From Edaphocola flava (GTDB taxonomy: Bacteria; Bacteroidota; Bacteroidia; Chitinophagales; Chitinophagaceae), in the NCBI RefSeq assembly GCF_004118155.1, contig NZ_SAIQ01000005.1:62001-126000 (forward strand): DNA of 64,000 bases. Direction: 5' to 3'. Under the pieces are notes generated by a model. The model made no database searches and was not told the origin of the DNA. It saw nothing but the letters and a program-made list of their open reading frames with translations. Positions 33,775 through 43,100 of the stretch are shown here, one piece after another. How positions within the stretch are numbered: the first letter of the stretch is position 1; each line of letters begins with the position of its first letter. The position numbers were made by a program, and so were the translations under genes.

Positions 33775-34353
33775 ATGGGTACAGATTTTTATGTACATGA
33801 AACGGCAGTTGTAGATGCGGGAGCCTCGATAGGATCGGGCACTCGCATCTGGCATTTTTGTCATATCATGCCCGGAGCTGTATTAGGGCCGGAGTGTAAT
33901 ATCGGACAAAATTGTTTTATTGCCAATGGCGTTACATTAGGGCGCAATGTTAAGGTGCAGAATAATGTATCCATTTATGAGGGTGTCGACTGTGCCGATG
34001 ATGTATTCATAGGACCATCAGTCGTATTTACCAATGTGTTGAACCCAAGAAGCGCAGTAAACCGTAAAGATCAGTACCGTAAAACACATATTGGTACAGG
34101 AGCCTCTATAGGAGCCAATGCAACCATTATTTGCGGTCATAATATTGGATCATATGCTTTTATCGGAGCAGGTGCTGTAGTGGCGCATGATGTGCCGGCT
34201 TATGCATTGGTTGTCGGAAATCCGGCGAAGCAAATTGGCTGGATGAGTGCTTACGGACAAAGACTGGTTTTTGATGAGCAGGGTACAGCTTTGTGTACTG
34301 AGAGTGGTGAGCGCTATTCTTTAATTAATAACGAAGTAATAAGAGTTGAATAA
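33775..34353 (+). CDS. Hexapeptide acetyltransferase, WbpD/WlbB-like
   Basis: The 192-residue protein is a left-handed beta-helix with hexapeptide repeats ([102 protein letters not shown]). The IWHFCHI and FTNVLNPRS segments match the WbpD group that acetylates the 3-amino of UDP-GlcNAc3NA. Position directly before a WbpB-like dehydrogenase gene (overlap of eight bases) supports that. It could also be an FdtC-type enzyme, so the substrate is not certain. Confidence 0.85.
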   Translation: MGTDFYVHETAVVDAGASIGSGTRIWHFCHIMPGAVLGPECNIGQNCFIANGVTLGRNVKVQNNVSIYEGVDCADDVFIGPSVVFTNVLNPRSAVNRKDQYRKTHIGTGASIGANATIICGHNIGSYAFIGAGAVVAHDVPAYALVVGNPAKQIGWMSAYGQRLVFDEQGTALCTESGERYSLINNEVIRVE

Positions 34354-35371
34354 TAAGATAAAATTTATAGTTATAGGTTGCGGTCATATCGGTAAGCGAC
34401 ATGCTGCAATGATCTGGAGCAACGAGGAGGCAGAATTAGTGGCGTTGATAGATGTCAAGAATAAATCTCTGTTAAAGCTGGATGCTTATACGGATATCCC
34501 GTTCTTTGATTCCTATGAAGCCTTCCGTAAAGCCGGACTTGATTTTGATGTTGCTAATATTGCCGTACCCAATGGCTTGCATGTTCCGATAGCACTGGAG
34601 GTACTTAACGATAGAAAGCATGTTGTAATCGAAAAGCCTTTGGCATTGTCTAAAATCGATGCACAAAAAGTCATTTTAAGAGCAGAAGAAGTGGACAAAA
34701 AGGTATTTGTAGTCATGCAAAACCGCTATTCGCCACCTTCTGTATGGTTAAAAGAAGTGGTGGATTCCGGAGTATTGGGACAAATACATATGGTACAGAT
34801 GAATTGCTTCTGGAATCGGGATGAGCGCTATTACACACCCGATAGCTGGCACGGAAGCAAGTCTCTGGATGGAGGAACCCTGTTTACACAATTCTCCCAT
34901 TTTATAGATATCTTGTATTGGCTTTTCGGAGGAATAAAGAATGTGCAAAGTCGGTTTTATGATTTCAACCATCAGGAGCTGACTGCATTTGAAGATAGTG
35001 GTAATGTGTTGTTTGAGCTGGAACGGGGCGGTATGGGAAATCTGAATTTTTCTACTGCTGTCTGGGACAAGAACTTAGAAAGTTCTATGACCATTATCGC
35101 AGAAAAAGGCAGTATCCAGGTGGGCGGACAGTATATGGACAAGGTTTGTTACTGTCATATCCAGGATTATACAATGCCTGCATTACAGGATACCTTGCCT
35201 GGAAACGATTATGGCCATTACAAAGGCTCTGCGGCGAATCATATATATGTAATTCAGAATGTAATAGACGTGTTACATGGCAAAGCTGCAATTACCACAC
35301 CGGTGCAAGATGGGGTGGCTGTAGTGGAAATAATTGAACAGATGTATCAGATGGGAAATAATTACATGTAA
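34346..35371 (+). CDS. Gfo/Idh/MocA-type oxidoreductase, WbpB/WlbA-like
   Basis: The 341-residue protein starts at TTG 34346, inside the previous gene; no ATG is available until Met22, well beyond the Rossmann motif. It shows [18 protein letters not shown] (NAD-binding), [24 protein letters not shown] (the EKP motif) and the catalytic-face [20 protein letters not shown]. This family oxidises C3 of UDP-GlcNAcA to give the 3-keto compound that is then aminated. With the preceding WbpD-like gene and a nucleotide-sugar dehydrogenase further on, it points to a UDP-2,3-diamino-uronic acid, though the WbpE-type aminotransferase is not beside it. Confidence 0.85.
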   Translation: MNNKIKFIVIGCGHIGKRHAAMIWSNEEAELVALIDVKNKSLLKLDAYTDIPFFDSYEAFRKAGLDFDVANIAVPNGLHVPIALEVLNDRKHVVIEKPLALSKIDAQKVILRAEEVDKKVFVVMQNRYSPPSVWLKEVVDSGVLGQIHMVQMNCFWNRDERYYTPDSWHGSKSLDGGTLFTQFSHFIDILYWLFGGIKNVQSRFYDFNHQELTAFEDSGNVLFELERGGMGNLNFSTAVWDKNLESSMTIIAEKGSIQVGGQYMDKVCYCHIQDYTMPALQDTLPGNDYGHYKGSAANHIYVIQNVIDVLHGKAAITTPVQDGVAVVEIIEQMYQMGNNYM

Positions 35372-35385
35372 TATGTTAACAGCTT

Positions 35386-35393
35386 TATATTTG
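35386..35393 (+). promoter_or_regulatory. -7 element before the wza-like gene
   Basis: TATATTTG fits TAnnTTTG, 57 bases before the ATG at 35450, in the 78-base gap after the oxidoreductase gene. No clear -33 TTTG was found. Confidence 0.4.
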
Positions 35394-35449
35394 CACTTAA
35401 ACGGGAACTAAAATCATATTTTAACATTAACTTCGCGCAAAATCCAGTT

Positions 35450-36244
35450 ATGAAAAGAAAAATATATATCTCTGCATTATTGTTATTAGGCCTGCATTCC
35501 TGTACTCCCAAGTACCGCATGACTTATTTCAAAGATCTTTCTGATTCAACCTATACAACCATTAAACTGGATAATAAAACCGAACAAAGGATTAAAGTTG
35601 ATGATGTTGTTTCTATTAAGGTCAGCACATTAAATGCAGAATCTAATACATTATTTAATGAAGGGGTACTGGCAAGTGCTTCTACCAAATCTGGAATTAC
35701 TTCATCATCACTTAGCGAAGGATATAAAGTTGATAAAAACGGAGATATAAACTTTCCTGTTCTGGGAAAGATACATATTGCAGACAAAACCCTTGAAGAA
35801 GCCAGGGACTTAGTTGCGCAAAAGATCAGTGGGCAGGTGAAAGATCCGATTGTGAATGTACGTTTGCTTAATGCACAGGTAACTGTATTAGGAGAGGTTG
35901 GTACTCCGGGCATTGTAAACATTTCTGAACGTAAAACGAGTATATTGGAAGCGTTAGGGAAAGTGGGTGATGTGAAATCATCAGGCCGAAAAGACAATAT
36001 ATTATTAATCAGGGAAAGTGGTACACAAAGAGAGATGATACGATTGAATTTGAATAGTGCAGATGCAATATCTTCTCCATATTATTATCTGCAGCAAAAT
36101 GATGTGATTGTTGTAGAGCCTACTAAACGCCAGGAGCGGGCTGCAGAGGGGCAGCCAGATGGATTAGCAATCACTACGCTTTCGTTAGCTTCTGTCTCTA
36201 CTTTATTGAATGTATATAGTATAATCTTAAATTTAAGAAAATAA
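35450..36244 (+). CDS. Outer-membrane polysaccharide export lipoprotein, Wza-like
   Basis: The 264-residue protein has a lipoprotein signal ending at Cys18 (LLLLGLHSC), then the Poly_export domain (about 48-125; KVDDVVSIKVSTLNAESN, YKVDKNGDINFPVLGKIHI, EEARDLVAQKISGQVKDPIV) and an SLBB-like part (VTVLGEVGTPGIVNISERKT, ILEALGKVGDV). A C-terminal hydrophobic helix (TLSLASVSTLLNVYSIILNL) may span the outer membrane. Proteins of this family form the outer-membrane channel for capsule or EPS export together with the Wzc-like kinase encoded three bases downstream. Confidence 0.93.
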   Translation: MKRKIYISALLLLGLHSCTPKYRMTYFKDLSDSTYTTIKLDNKTEQRIKVDDVVSIKVSTLNAESNTLFNEGVLASASTKSGITSSSLSEGYKVDKNGDINFPVLGKIHIADKTLEEARDLVAQKISGQVKDPIVNVRLLNAQVTVLGEVGTPGIVNISERKTSILEALGKVGDVKSSGRKDNILLIRESGTQREMIRLNLNSADAISSPYYYLQQNDVIVVEPTKRQERAAEGQPDGLAITTLSLASVSTLLNVYSIILNLRK

Positions 36245-36247
36245 TTA

Positions 36248-38626
36248 ATGGAACCTTTGATACCTAGTAATGCTGCAACTACTCCTAATAGCCAGAATAT
36301 ACAATCTACTGGAGGTTTTAATATTAAAGATTGGTTATTTAAGATAATTAGACACTGGCCATGGTTTTTGCTTTGCATGATTATTGCGGCATCTCTTTCT
36401 TTTGTTTACTTACGTTATGCAACCAAGCAGTATGTATCCTCTGCTACCTTAATGGTTAAGAAAGAAAATAAGCAAGCCAAGGTCGCTGATATGATGGGCG
36501 GTGGCAATGGTATGTCTGGCGTGGATATACAAAGTGAAATAATGTATCTGAAAAGTCACTCTATTATGCAGAAAGTGATAGAGGAACTGCAGATGAATAT
36601 CACTTACTATGTAGAAGGTAAAGTAAAAAAGATGGAACTCTATAAAGATGAGTTCCCTTTAGAATTACAAGTTTCTGATTACAATAAAACGGCTTATGGA
36701 TTAGCCACTTTGATAGAGGTTAAAGATGTCAACAGCTTTTACTGGATTGAAAACGAGAAGAAATACATTGCAACTTTCGGTACAAAGTTTAAAACTGCAC
36801 GTGGTGTCTTCTTGCTGAATAATAAGATCAAGACCAGGAGTGGTACTTTTGAAGTAGTAATCAATGACCCTTCCGTTATTGCTTCTGTTTATAGCAGTAA
36901 ATTAAATGTTAGTTCAGTGGATAATACCAATGTACTGATGTTAAATCTCGTAGATGCCGTACCTCAGAAGTCTGTAGATGTTCTGAACAAGCTGATGGAT
37001 GTGTATTCTGTAGAGGTAATAAAAGACAAGAATATTGAAAATGACAATACTATCACATTCATTGAAGGAAGGTTGCGTAGCCTGGTTTCGGAGCTGGGTG
37101 ATGTAGAGCGTGATGTAGCTAATTATCGTAGCCAGTACTCACTTGTGGAGGATAATAATGCCGAAATGTACATGAATCAGGCGACAGATTATGCAAAGCA
37201 GGTAGAACAATATAATATACAGTTAAGTATCCTTGCTTCTCTGAAAAATTATATGAACTCCAGAGACAATTATTCTCTAGTGCCGAGCACATTAGGTATC
37301 AATGATCCTACCTTGCAAGGACTTACATCCAAATATAATGAACTGCAAGCACAAAGGAAGCAATTGCTGGCAACAGTAGAGCCGACAAGTATACAAGTGA
37401 AGAATCTTGATGCAGAAATCAGTACCATGAGAGGCAATATTAATGAGAACATTAATAATGTCAGAAGGGGCCTGGAGATCACGAAAGGTAATCTTAGCCA
37501 AAGCTCTACTAGCTTTGAAAGTAAAGTAAAGGCTTCTCCTAATATCGAACGTCAGCTGCTGAGTATTAAACGGGAGCAAGGTATTAAATCTGCGATATAC
37601 AGCTATCTGTTACAAAAGCAGGAGGAAACTCTGATTCTTGCGGCAGCTACTGCTCCGAATTCCAAAGTAGTAGACCCTGCTTCGATTAACTGGGAGCCGG
37701 TATCACCAAAAAATAAGATAATTTATTTAGGAGGTATATTATTGGGATTACTCTTACCACTTGGGGTTGTATTCCTGAAAGAAATGCTCAATAATAAGAT
37801 TACCAGCGTTAATGATGTGAAGAGCATTGTAGATGTACCGATCATTGGTGAAATCAGTCACCATGAGCATGAACAAATGCTGGTTGTAAAAGAAGGTAGC
37901 CGTGATGCGGTATCAGAGTTATTCCGTCTTGTACGAACCAACCTCCGATTTCTTCATAAAAGCCAGGATCATAAGGCTATTCTGGTTACTTCAAGTATGA
38001 GTGGTGAAGGTAAAACCTCATTCACAACCAATCTTGGAGCAAGTCTTGCATTGACTGGAAAGAAAGTAATCCTCCTTGAGTTTGATATCAGAAGACCGAA
38101 AATGTTATTAGGTATAGGTATGAAAGCGCAATATGGTATTACCAATTACCTGATTGATGATAGTATCTCCCTGGGAGAGATCATTCATCCTGTTCCTAAT
38201 TTTAAGAACCTGTATGTAATGGGGGCCGGGCCAATACCTCCTAACCCTTCAGAGCTGATGCTTAGTCCGAAATTGCGTTCGATGATGGCTATGCTGAAAC
38301 AAGAGTTCGATTATGTACTATTAGACTCTTCTCCTATCGGACAGGTAGCAGATGCCTTCAATCTGAATGATATTGTAGATACGACTATATATGTAGTACG
38401 CTATAATTATACTTATAAAGAACAAATGCATATCCTGAAGGATATCAGTGTCAATAAGAAATTAAATAATCTCGTAGTAGCGATGAATGATGCCAATGTT
38501 GCGAATACGCAAGGTTATGGTTATGGTTATGGTTATGGTTACGGTTATGGAGAGGATCGCAAAAGCGGTCACCAGGACAGAAATTCACTGCTTGCCAGAT
38601 TCAAGCGAAGAATGGGTAAAGAATAA
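36248..38626 (+). CDS. Polysaccharide co-polymerase with C-terminal tyrosine autokinase, Wzc-like
   Basis: The 792-residue protein has two membrane helices (about 40-58, PWFLLCMIIAASLSFVYL; about 490-510, IIYLGGILLGLLLPLGVVF) flanking a long periplasmic part with coiled-coil stretches (RSLVSELGDVERDVANYRSQ). The cytoplasmic BY-kinase follows: Walker A SSMSGEGKTSF near 582-592, Walker A' LLEFDIRRPK near 608-616 and Walker B DYVLLDSSP near 688. The tail (about 756-767) is six GY units in a row, the tyrosine cluster phosphorylated in this family, coded by a near-perfect hexanucleotide repeat. It should control chain length and export with the Wza-like lipoprotein. Confidence 0.95.
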   Translation: MEPLIPSNAATTPNSQNIQSTGGFNIKDWLFKIIRHWPWFLLCMIIAASLSFVYLRYATKQYVSSATLMVKKENKQAKVADMMGGGNGMSGVDIQSEIMYLKSHSIMQKVIEELQMNITYYVEGKVKKMELYKDEFPLELQVSDYNKTAYGLATLIEVKDVNSFYWIENEKKYIATFGTKFKTARGVFLLNNKIKTRSGTFEVVINDPSVIASVYSSKLNVSSVDNTNVLMLNLVDAVPQKSVDVLNKLMDVYSVEVIKDKNIENDNTITFIEGRLRSLVSELGDVERDVANYRSQYSLVEDNNAEMYMNQATDYAKQVEQYNIQLSILASLKNYMNSRDNYSLVPSTLGINDPTLQGLTSKYNELQAQRKQLLATVEPTSIQVKNLDAEISTMRGNINENINNVRRGLEITKGNLSQSSTSFESKVKASPNIERQLLSIKREQGIKSAIYSYLLQKQEETLILAAATAPNSKVVDPASINWEPVSPKNKIIYLGGILLGLLLPLGVVFLKEMLNNKITSVNDVKSIVDVPIIGEISHHEHEQMLVVKEGSRDAVSELFRLVRTNLRFLHKSQDHKAILVTSSMSGEGKTSFTTNLGASLALTGKKVILLEFDIRRPKMLLGIGMKAQYGITNYLIDDSISLGEIIHPVPNFKNLYVMGAGPIPPNPSELMLSPKLRSMMAMLKQEFDYVLLDSSPIGQVADAFNLNDIVDTTIYVVRYNYTYKEQMHILKDISVNKKLNNLVVAMNDANVANTQGYGYGYGYGYGYGEDRKSGHQDRNSLLARFKRRMGKE
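38513..38548 (+). repeat. Hexanucleotide tandem repeat (GGTTAT)4-GGTTAC-GGTTAT
   Basis: Six units in frame within the wzc-like gene, encoding six Gly-Tyr pairs in the phosphorylated tail. One unit carries a synonymous TAC. Confidence 0.95.
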
Positions 38627-38666
38627 CAGCAGATGATTTTAGTATTTGTATAGCGTAGAATTTTTA

Positions 38667-39980
38667 ATGACAACAGTACACACAAACTCCCTGATGCTTC
38701 CAATTGAAGCTCATAAAATTGCGGTAATCGGACTTGGTTATGTAGGCTTGCCATTGGCCTGTGCATTGGCACAGCATTATACAGTGATCGGTTTCGATAT
38801 CAACACGGAGCGGGTAGAAGCATTGCGTTTGGGAACGGATGATACGCTAGAGGTAGAAAAAGATCAGTTGAAGCGTATTCTACAAACCAGCAAAGGTGAA
38901 AAAGGCTTGTATGTTTCGGCATTGGAATCCGATATTAAGGATGCAACCGTCTATATCGTAACAGTACCTACTCCAGTAGATCATCATAATCAACCTGACT
39001 TGTCGCCAGTCATTCTGGCCAGTCAGACGGTCGCGCGATATTTAAAGGATGGAGATGTTGTTATTTATGAATCGACCGTCTATCCTGGCTTAACAGAAGA
39101 GGTATGTGTACCATTACTGGAAGAGGGCAGTGGGAAATCTTTTAATACAGATTTTTATGTAGGCTATTCTCCTGAGCGAATGAATCCCGGAGATAAAACA
39201 CGTACAGTAACTGATATATTAAAGTTGACCTCAGGAAGCACTCCGGAAGCCGCAACGTTTGTTGATAATCTATATAGTTCCATCATAACAGCAGGTACCT
39301 TTAAGGCATCTTCGATTAAAGTAGCAGAAGCTGCAAAGGTCATTGAAAATGCACAAAGGGATATTAATATAGCCTTTGTGAATGAGCTGGCTAAAATTTG
39401 TAACAGACTGAATATTCCTACCCATGAGGTACTGGAAGCTGCGGGTACAAAATGGAACTTCCATGCTTATAAACCCGGTCTGGCAGGTGGTCACTGCATC
39501 GGTGTAGATCCTTATTACCTTGCCTTAAAGGCAAAAGAAGCGGGATACTATCCTGGTTTGATCCTGGCAGCACGGAGAATGAATGAAAGCATGTCTGAGT
39601 ATATTGCTTCTGAAGTAGTAAAGTGCATGATTCGGAACGATATCGCTGTTAAAAATGCCCGCTTGCTTATGATGGGTATCACATTTAAGGAGAATTGTCC
39701 GGATGTGCGTAATACCAAGATTGTGGATGTCATACAGGAACTGAAGTCTTACGGAATAATTGTAGATATATTTGATCCCTGGGCAGATGCAAACCTTGTA
39801 CACAAAGCCTATGGGCTGGAGTTGATGACCACTTTACCAACAACTACATACGATGCAATAGTATTGGGAGTAGCCCATAGTGATTTTCTGACTATTGACT
39901 ATAAGCAATTAAGGAATGATCAATGCGTAATTTATGATGTAAAGTCCTTTTTACCTTTTCCGGTTGATGGGGCTCTGTAA
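38667..39980 (+). CDS. Nucleotide-sugar dehydrogenase (UDP-GlcNAc/GalNAc or UDP-glucose 6-dehydrogenase type)
   Basis: The start ATG at 38667 gives 437 residues; the open frame extends to a TTG 21 bases before without need. Motifs: IAVIGLGYVGLPLACALAQH (NAD), YIVTVPTPVDHHNQPDLS, YESTVYPGLTEE, GYSPERMNPGDK and catalytic Cys277 in GGHCIGVDPYYL, then GITFKENCPDVRNTKI. The YSPERxNPGDK form is typical of the TviB/WbpO group acting on UDP-HexNAc to give the uronic acid. It could supply the substrate of the WbpB/WbpD-like pair upstream. It lies between the tyrosine kinase and the ABC exporter genes. Confidence 0.93.
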   Translation: MTTVHTNSLMLPIEAHKIAVIGLGYVGLPLACALAQHYTVIGFDINTERVEALRLGTDDTLEVEKDQLKRILQTSKGEKGLYVSALESDIKDATVYIVTVPTPVDHHNQPDLSPVILASQTVARYLKDGDVVIYESTVYPGLTEEVCVPLLEEGSGKSFNTDFYVGYSPERMNPGDKTRTVTDILKLTSGSTPEAATFVDNLYSSIITAGTFKASSIKVAEAAKVIENAQRDINIAFVNELAKICNRLNIPTHEVLEAAGTKWNFHAYKPGLAGGHCIGVDPYYLALKAKEAGYYPGLILAARRMNESMSEYIASEVVKCMIRNDIAVKNARLLMMGITFKENCPDVRNTKIVDVIQELKSYGIIVDIFDPWADANLVHKAYGLELMTTLPTTTYDAIVLGVAHSDFLTIDYKQLRNDQCVIYDVKSFLPFPVDGAL

Positions 39981-40000
39981 AAATAATTCTAATATATATA

Positions 40001-40864
40001 ATGATGGCATATCATGAACAAAATAGTGACAAACAATGGACGGAGGTGATTGAACCATCTACGAGTTTGCTAAATATAAATCTAAAAGAAGTCTGGCGCT
40101 ATCGTGACCTGCTTTTTTTGTTGGTACATAGAGATTTTGTTACTTTTTTTAAACAAACAATACTAGGTCCAATATGGTTTTTTGTCAGTCCGATCTTTAC
40201 TACTATTATTTTCACATTCGTATTTGGGAATATTGCTAAAATTTCAACTGACGGGGTACCTCAGGTTGCATTCTATCTTTGTGGTGTGACATTATGGAAC
40301 TATTTTTCATCCGCCTTAACTGCCACTTCTTCAGTTTTTAAAAATAATGCAGCGATGCTTGGGAAGGTTTACTTTCCTCGTTTAATCATGCCATTATCTA
40401 TAGTTGTTTCAAATCTGATGCAGTTTGCAATTCAATTTGGATTGTTTATTTTGGTAGTAATCTATTATGTTTTTAAAGGTACGATTGAGCCAAATTGGTG
40501 GATACTAGCGACACCATTCCTGATTGCATTAATGGTTGCTTATTCTTTAGGTTTAGGGATGATATTTTCCAGCCTTACTACTAAGTATAAGGACCTCAGT
40601 ATGTTGCTTACCTTTGGTGTAACATTATACATGTATGCAACCCCAGTTATTTTTCCTGTGTCTGTAATGCCTGAGAATTTAAGACCCCTAGTTGAATTAA
40701 ACCCCCTGACTGCTATATTTGAATGTTTTAAGTATGGTTATTTGGGTGCTGGTCATATTTCTTGGGGCATGTTAGCTTACTCCACTGTTGTGATTGTTAT
40801 AACCCTTATCATAGGAACGTTAGTTTTTAATAAGGTTGAGAAAGGTTTTATGGATACCGTTTAA
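40001..40864 (+). CDS. ABC-2 type polysaccharide export permease, Wzm-like
   Basis: The 287-residue protein has about six membrane helices (about 52-75, 83-105, 125-150, 160-178, 195-220, 250-275) and the ABC2_membrane pattern VHRDFVTFFKQTILGPIWFF near the N-terminus and FPVSVMPENLRPLVELNPLT in the fifth loop. With the ATPase gene 11 bases downstream it forms a Wzm/Wzt-type exporter that moves undecaprenyl-linked polysaccharide across the inner membrane. The DNA from here to about 46.2 kb is richer in A and T than its surroundings. Confidence 0.93.
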   Translation: MMAYHEQNSDKQWTEVIEPSTSLLNINLKEVWRYRDLLFLLVHRDFVTFFKQTILGPIWFFVSPIFTTIIFTFVFGNIAKISTDGVPQVAFYLCGVTLWNYFSSALTATSSVFKNNAAMLGKVYFPRLIMPLSIVVSNLMQFAIQFGLFILVVIYYVFKGTIEPNWWILATPFLIALMVAYSLGLGMIFSSLTTKYKDLSMLLTFGVTLYMYATPVIFPVSVMPENLRPLVELNPLTAIFECFKYGYLGAGHISWGMLAYSTVVIVITLIIGTLVFNKVEKGFMDTV

Positions 40865-40875
40865 TTAAAAGAAAA

Positions 40876-42138
40876 ATGTCAAGCAACAATAATATCGCAT
40901 TATCTATTGATAACTTATCTAAACAATACCGTTTAGGACAAGTTGGGACCGGTACTATATCACATGATTTGAACAGGTGGTGGCATAAGGTAAGAGGGAA
41001 GGATGATCCTTATCTGAAAGTAGGAGAGGCCAATGACCGGACAAAGAAAGGAGGATCTGACTATGTTTGGGCATTAAAAGATATTAATTTAGATATCAGG
41101 CAGGGAGATACTGTTGGGATAATCGGTCGTAACGGTGCTGGGAAATCGACACTTTTGAAAATATTGAGTAAAGTGACTAAACCTACGACAGGTAACATCA
41201 AGCTAAATGGGCGTATTGCTTCATTGCTTGAAGTAGGTACAGGCTTCCATCCTGAAATGACCGGCCGTGAAAATATTTATTTGAACGGTGCGATTCTTGG
41301 AATGACAAAAAAGGAAATCTCTCGTAAATTTGATGAAATACTAGATTTTTCAGGAGTTGAACGTTACGTGGATACTCCTGTAAAGCGCTACTCATCAGGT
41401 ATGTATGTTCGATTGGCATTTGCTGTTGCAGCACATTTAGAATCTGAGATATTAATCGTTGATGAAGTATTAGCTGTAGGAGATGCAGAATTTCAAAAGA
41501 AGTGCTTAGGTAAGATGGGAGATGTAGCACGTGGAGAAGGGAGAACTGTATTATTCGTTAGCCATAATCTGCCTTCAATTAAACAACTATGTAAGAGTTC
41601 TGTTTATTTAAAAAATGGTACGCTACAGATGCAGGGTGATACAGAAAGCGTATTGATGCGTTATAAAAATGATACGCGTCTAATCCATTCTTCCGCAAAT
41701 GCTCCTTTAGAAAATGGATATTTTTTGATACGTCAGATTGACATTACACCGAAGGATGATAAATATGAAATTGATATAGATGATGACTTCGTTATTTCTT
41801 TAACCTTCGATTGTAAAATTGCTAATAAATCACTAGCATTGAGTATAAATATATTCAATGATGAAGATATTCATATGTTTGAAGCTTTTGTACCGTTTGC
41901 AAATGAAAGTAATAGTGAAGTAAAGAGTTATACTGTAAAAATTAGTATACCTGGGTATATGCTTAATTCTGGAGAATATTTTGGAAGTATTTTATTTGGA
42001 GAGGATCAGACGATGGTAGTTATGGATCTTGATCGGGTGATCAGGTTCAATGTTGAAGAGAATTATATTGGTACTGGAAAATTTTTACGCAGGATGCCTG
42101 GTATTGTAAGACCAAATATTTCCTATGTTGTTGAGTAA
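40876..42138 (+). CDS. ABC polysaccharide exporter ATPase with C-terminal carbohydrate-binding domain, Wzt-like
   Basis: The 420-residue protein has a TagH/Wzt-type ATPase domain (about 1-255): Walker A GRNGAGKSTL near 85-94, signature YSSGMYVRLAF, Walker B ILIVDEVLAVGD and switch His in VLFVSHNLPS. A C-terminal beta-sandwich (about 275-415; IRQIDITPKDDKYEIDIDDD, EYFGSILFGEDQTM) resembles Wzt_C, which in O-antigen exporters recognises the modified chain end. So export here may depend on a terminal modification. It overlaps the next gene by 14 bases. Confidence 0.93.
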   Translation: MSSNNNIALSIDNLSKQYRLGQVGTGTISHDLNRWWHKVRGKDDPYLKVGEANDRTKKGGSDYVWALKDINLDIRQGDTVGIIGRNGAGKSTLLKILSKVTKPTTGNIKLNGRIASLLEVGTGFHPEMTGRENIYLNGAILGMTKKEISRKFDEILDFSGVERYVDTPVKRYSSGMYVRLAFAVAAHLESEILIVDEVLAVGDAEFQKKCLGKMGDVARGEGRTVLFVSHNLPSIKQLCKSSVYLKNGTLQMQGDTESVLMRYKNDTRLIHSSANAPLENGYFLIRQIDITPKDDKYEIDIDDDFVISLTFDCKIANKSLALSINIFNDEDIHMFEAFVPFANESNSEVKSYTVKISIPGYMLNSGEYFGSILFGEDQTMVVMDLDRVIRFNVEENYIGTGKFLRRMPGIVRPNISYVVE

Positions 42139-42703
42139 GATATTAAGACGATATTACCAAAGTCTAAGGATTTTTATATTTAAAAGACTTAGTACTGCAA
42201 CCAAAATCAATGGAATTGTTACACAAAATCAACCACTGATTATGAATGGTGCTGGGGAAATATATTTCGGTAACAATGTAATCATCGGATACAATCCTTC
42301 TCCTAAATTTTACGATACCATTGCATATATAGAAGTGCGAAATGCTGATGCTAGGATCAATATTGGAGATAATGTTATTATTAATAACGCTGCTTCCATT
42401 ATATGTGACCGTACGGAAATAAATATTGGGAGAAATGTGCTGATTGGAATTGGGGTAAGCATCATAGACTCTGATTTTCATGAAATTCATCCGGATTCGA
42501 GACAGGGCGGAAATCATGCCTGTGCTCCTGTAAATATTGACGACAATGTTTTTATCGGGAATAATGTAACTATTCTTAAAGGGGTACATATAGGCAAAAA
42601 CTCGGTCGTAGCCAGTGCGTCTGTTGTTACAAAATCATTCCCTGAAAACGTGATTATTGCAGGTAATCCTGCAAAGATTATTAAAACCATAGCTTATGAA
42701 TGA
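42125..42703 (+). CDS. Hexapeptide-repeat O-acyltransferase (CysE/LacA/WcaF-like)
   Basis: The 192-residue protein carries hexapeptide repeats of a left-handed beta-helix (INIGDNVIINNAASI, INIGRNVLIGIGVSIIDSDFH, VNIDDNVFIGNNVTILKGVH, IGKNSVVASASVVTKSFPEN, VIIAGNPAKIIK). The IDSDFHEIHP and GGNHACAPVNI segments fit the sugar O-acetyltransferase group. It overlaps the ATPase gene by 14 bases and the next cupin gene by eight, so it belongs to the same transcript. A role in acetylating the glycan or a sugar nucleotide is inferred. Confidence 0.88.
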   Translation: MLLSKILRRYYQSLRIFIFKRLSTATKINGIVTQNQPLIMNGAGEIYFGNNVIIGYNPSPKFYDTIAYIEVRNADARINIGDNVIINNAASIICDRTEINIGRNVLIGIGVSIIDSDFHEIHPDSRQGGNHACAPVNIDDNVFIGNNVTILKGVHIGKNSVVASASVVTKSFPENVIIAGNPAKIIKTIAYE

Positions 42704-43100
42704 GCCAATGTTAATAGAATTGCCTAAAATTGTAGATCCTAGGGGAAACCTCTCTTTCTTCGAAAATCTTAAGCAAATTCCATTTGAAATTAAACGCACG
42801 TACTGGATTTATGACGTGCCTGGTGGTGAGATGCGGGGAAGTCATGCATTCAAAATTCAGCAGGAATTTATTATCGCACTATCCGGATCTTTTGATGTAA
42901 TACTGCATGACGGGACAAGAGAAATGTGCTTCTCCCTGAACCGATCTTATTACGGATTGTATGTTCCCAATAAAGTATGGCGGAAAATTGAGAACTTTTC
43001 TACTAATGCATTAGCATTTATTGCTTCAGATATGAAGTACGATGAAAATGATTATGTAAGAGATTTTGAGGAATTTTTGCATTTACAAACCAACCAATAA
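42696..43100 (+). CDS. FdtA/QdtA-like sugar ketoisomerase cupin, first copy, altered active site
   Basis: The 134-residue protein matches the WxcM-like/FdtA cupin: PKIVDPRGNLSFFENLKQIP, RTYWIYDVPGGEMRGSHAF, FIIALSGSFDVILHDG and LYVPNKVWRKIENF. Active FdtA/QdtA enzymes carry an RGxHAHK motif whose two histidines are catalytic. Here it reads RGSHAFKI: His50 is kept but the second position is Phe52, and the later (E/K)CHQ is QQEF. It may be inactive, altered in specificity, or pair with the second copy encoded directly downstream (one-base overlap at 43100). Confidence 0.88.
   Translation: MNEPMLIELPKIVDPRGNLSFFENLKQIPFEIKRTYWIYDVPGGEMRGSHAFKIQQEFIIALSGSFDVILHDGTREMCFSLNRSYYGLYVPNKVWRKIENFSTNALAFIASDMKYDENDYVRDFEEFLHLQTNQ

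Noticed and set aside
38513-38548. Short tandem repeat considered as a CRISPR-like array
   Set aside because: Units are six bases without spacers and are in frame within a kinase gene.
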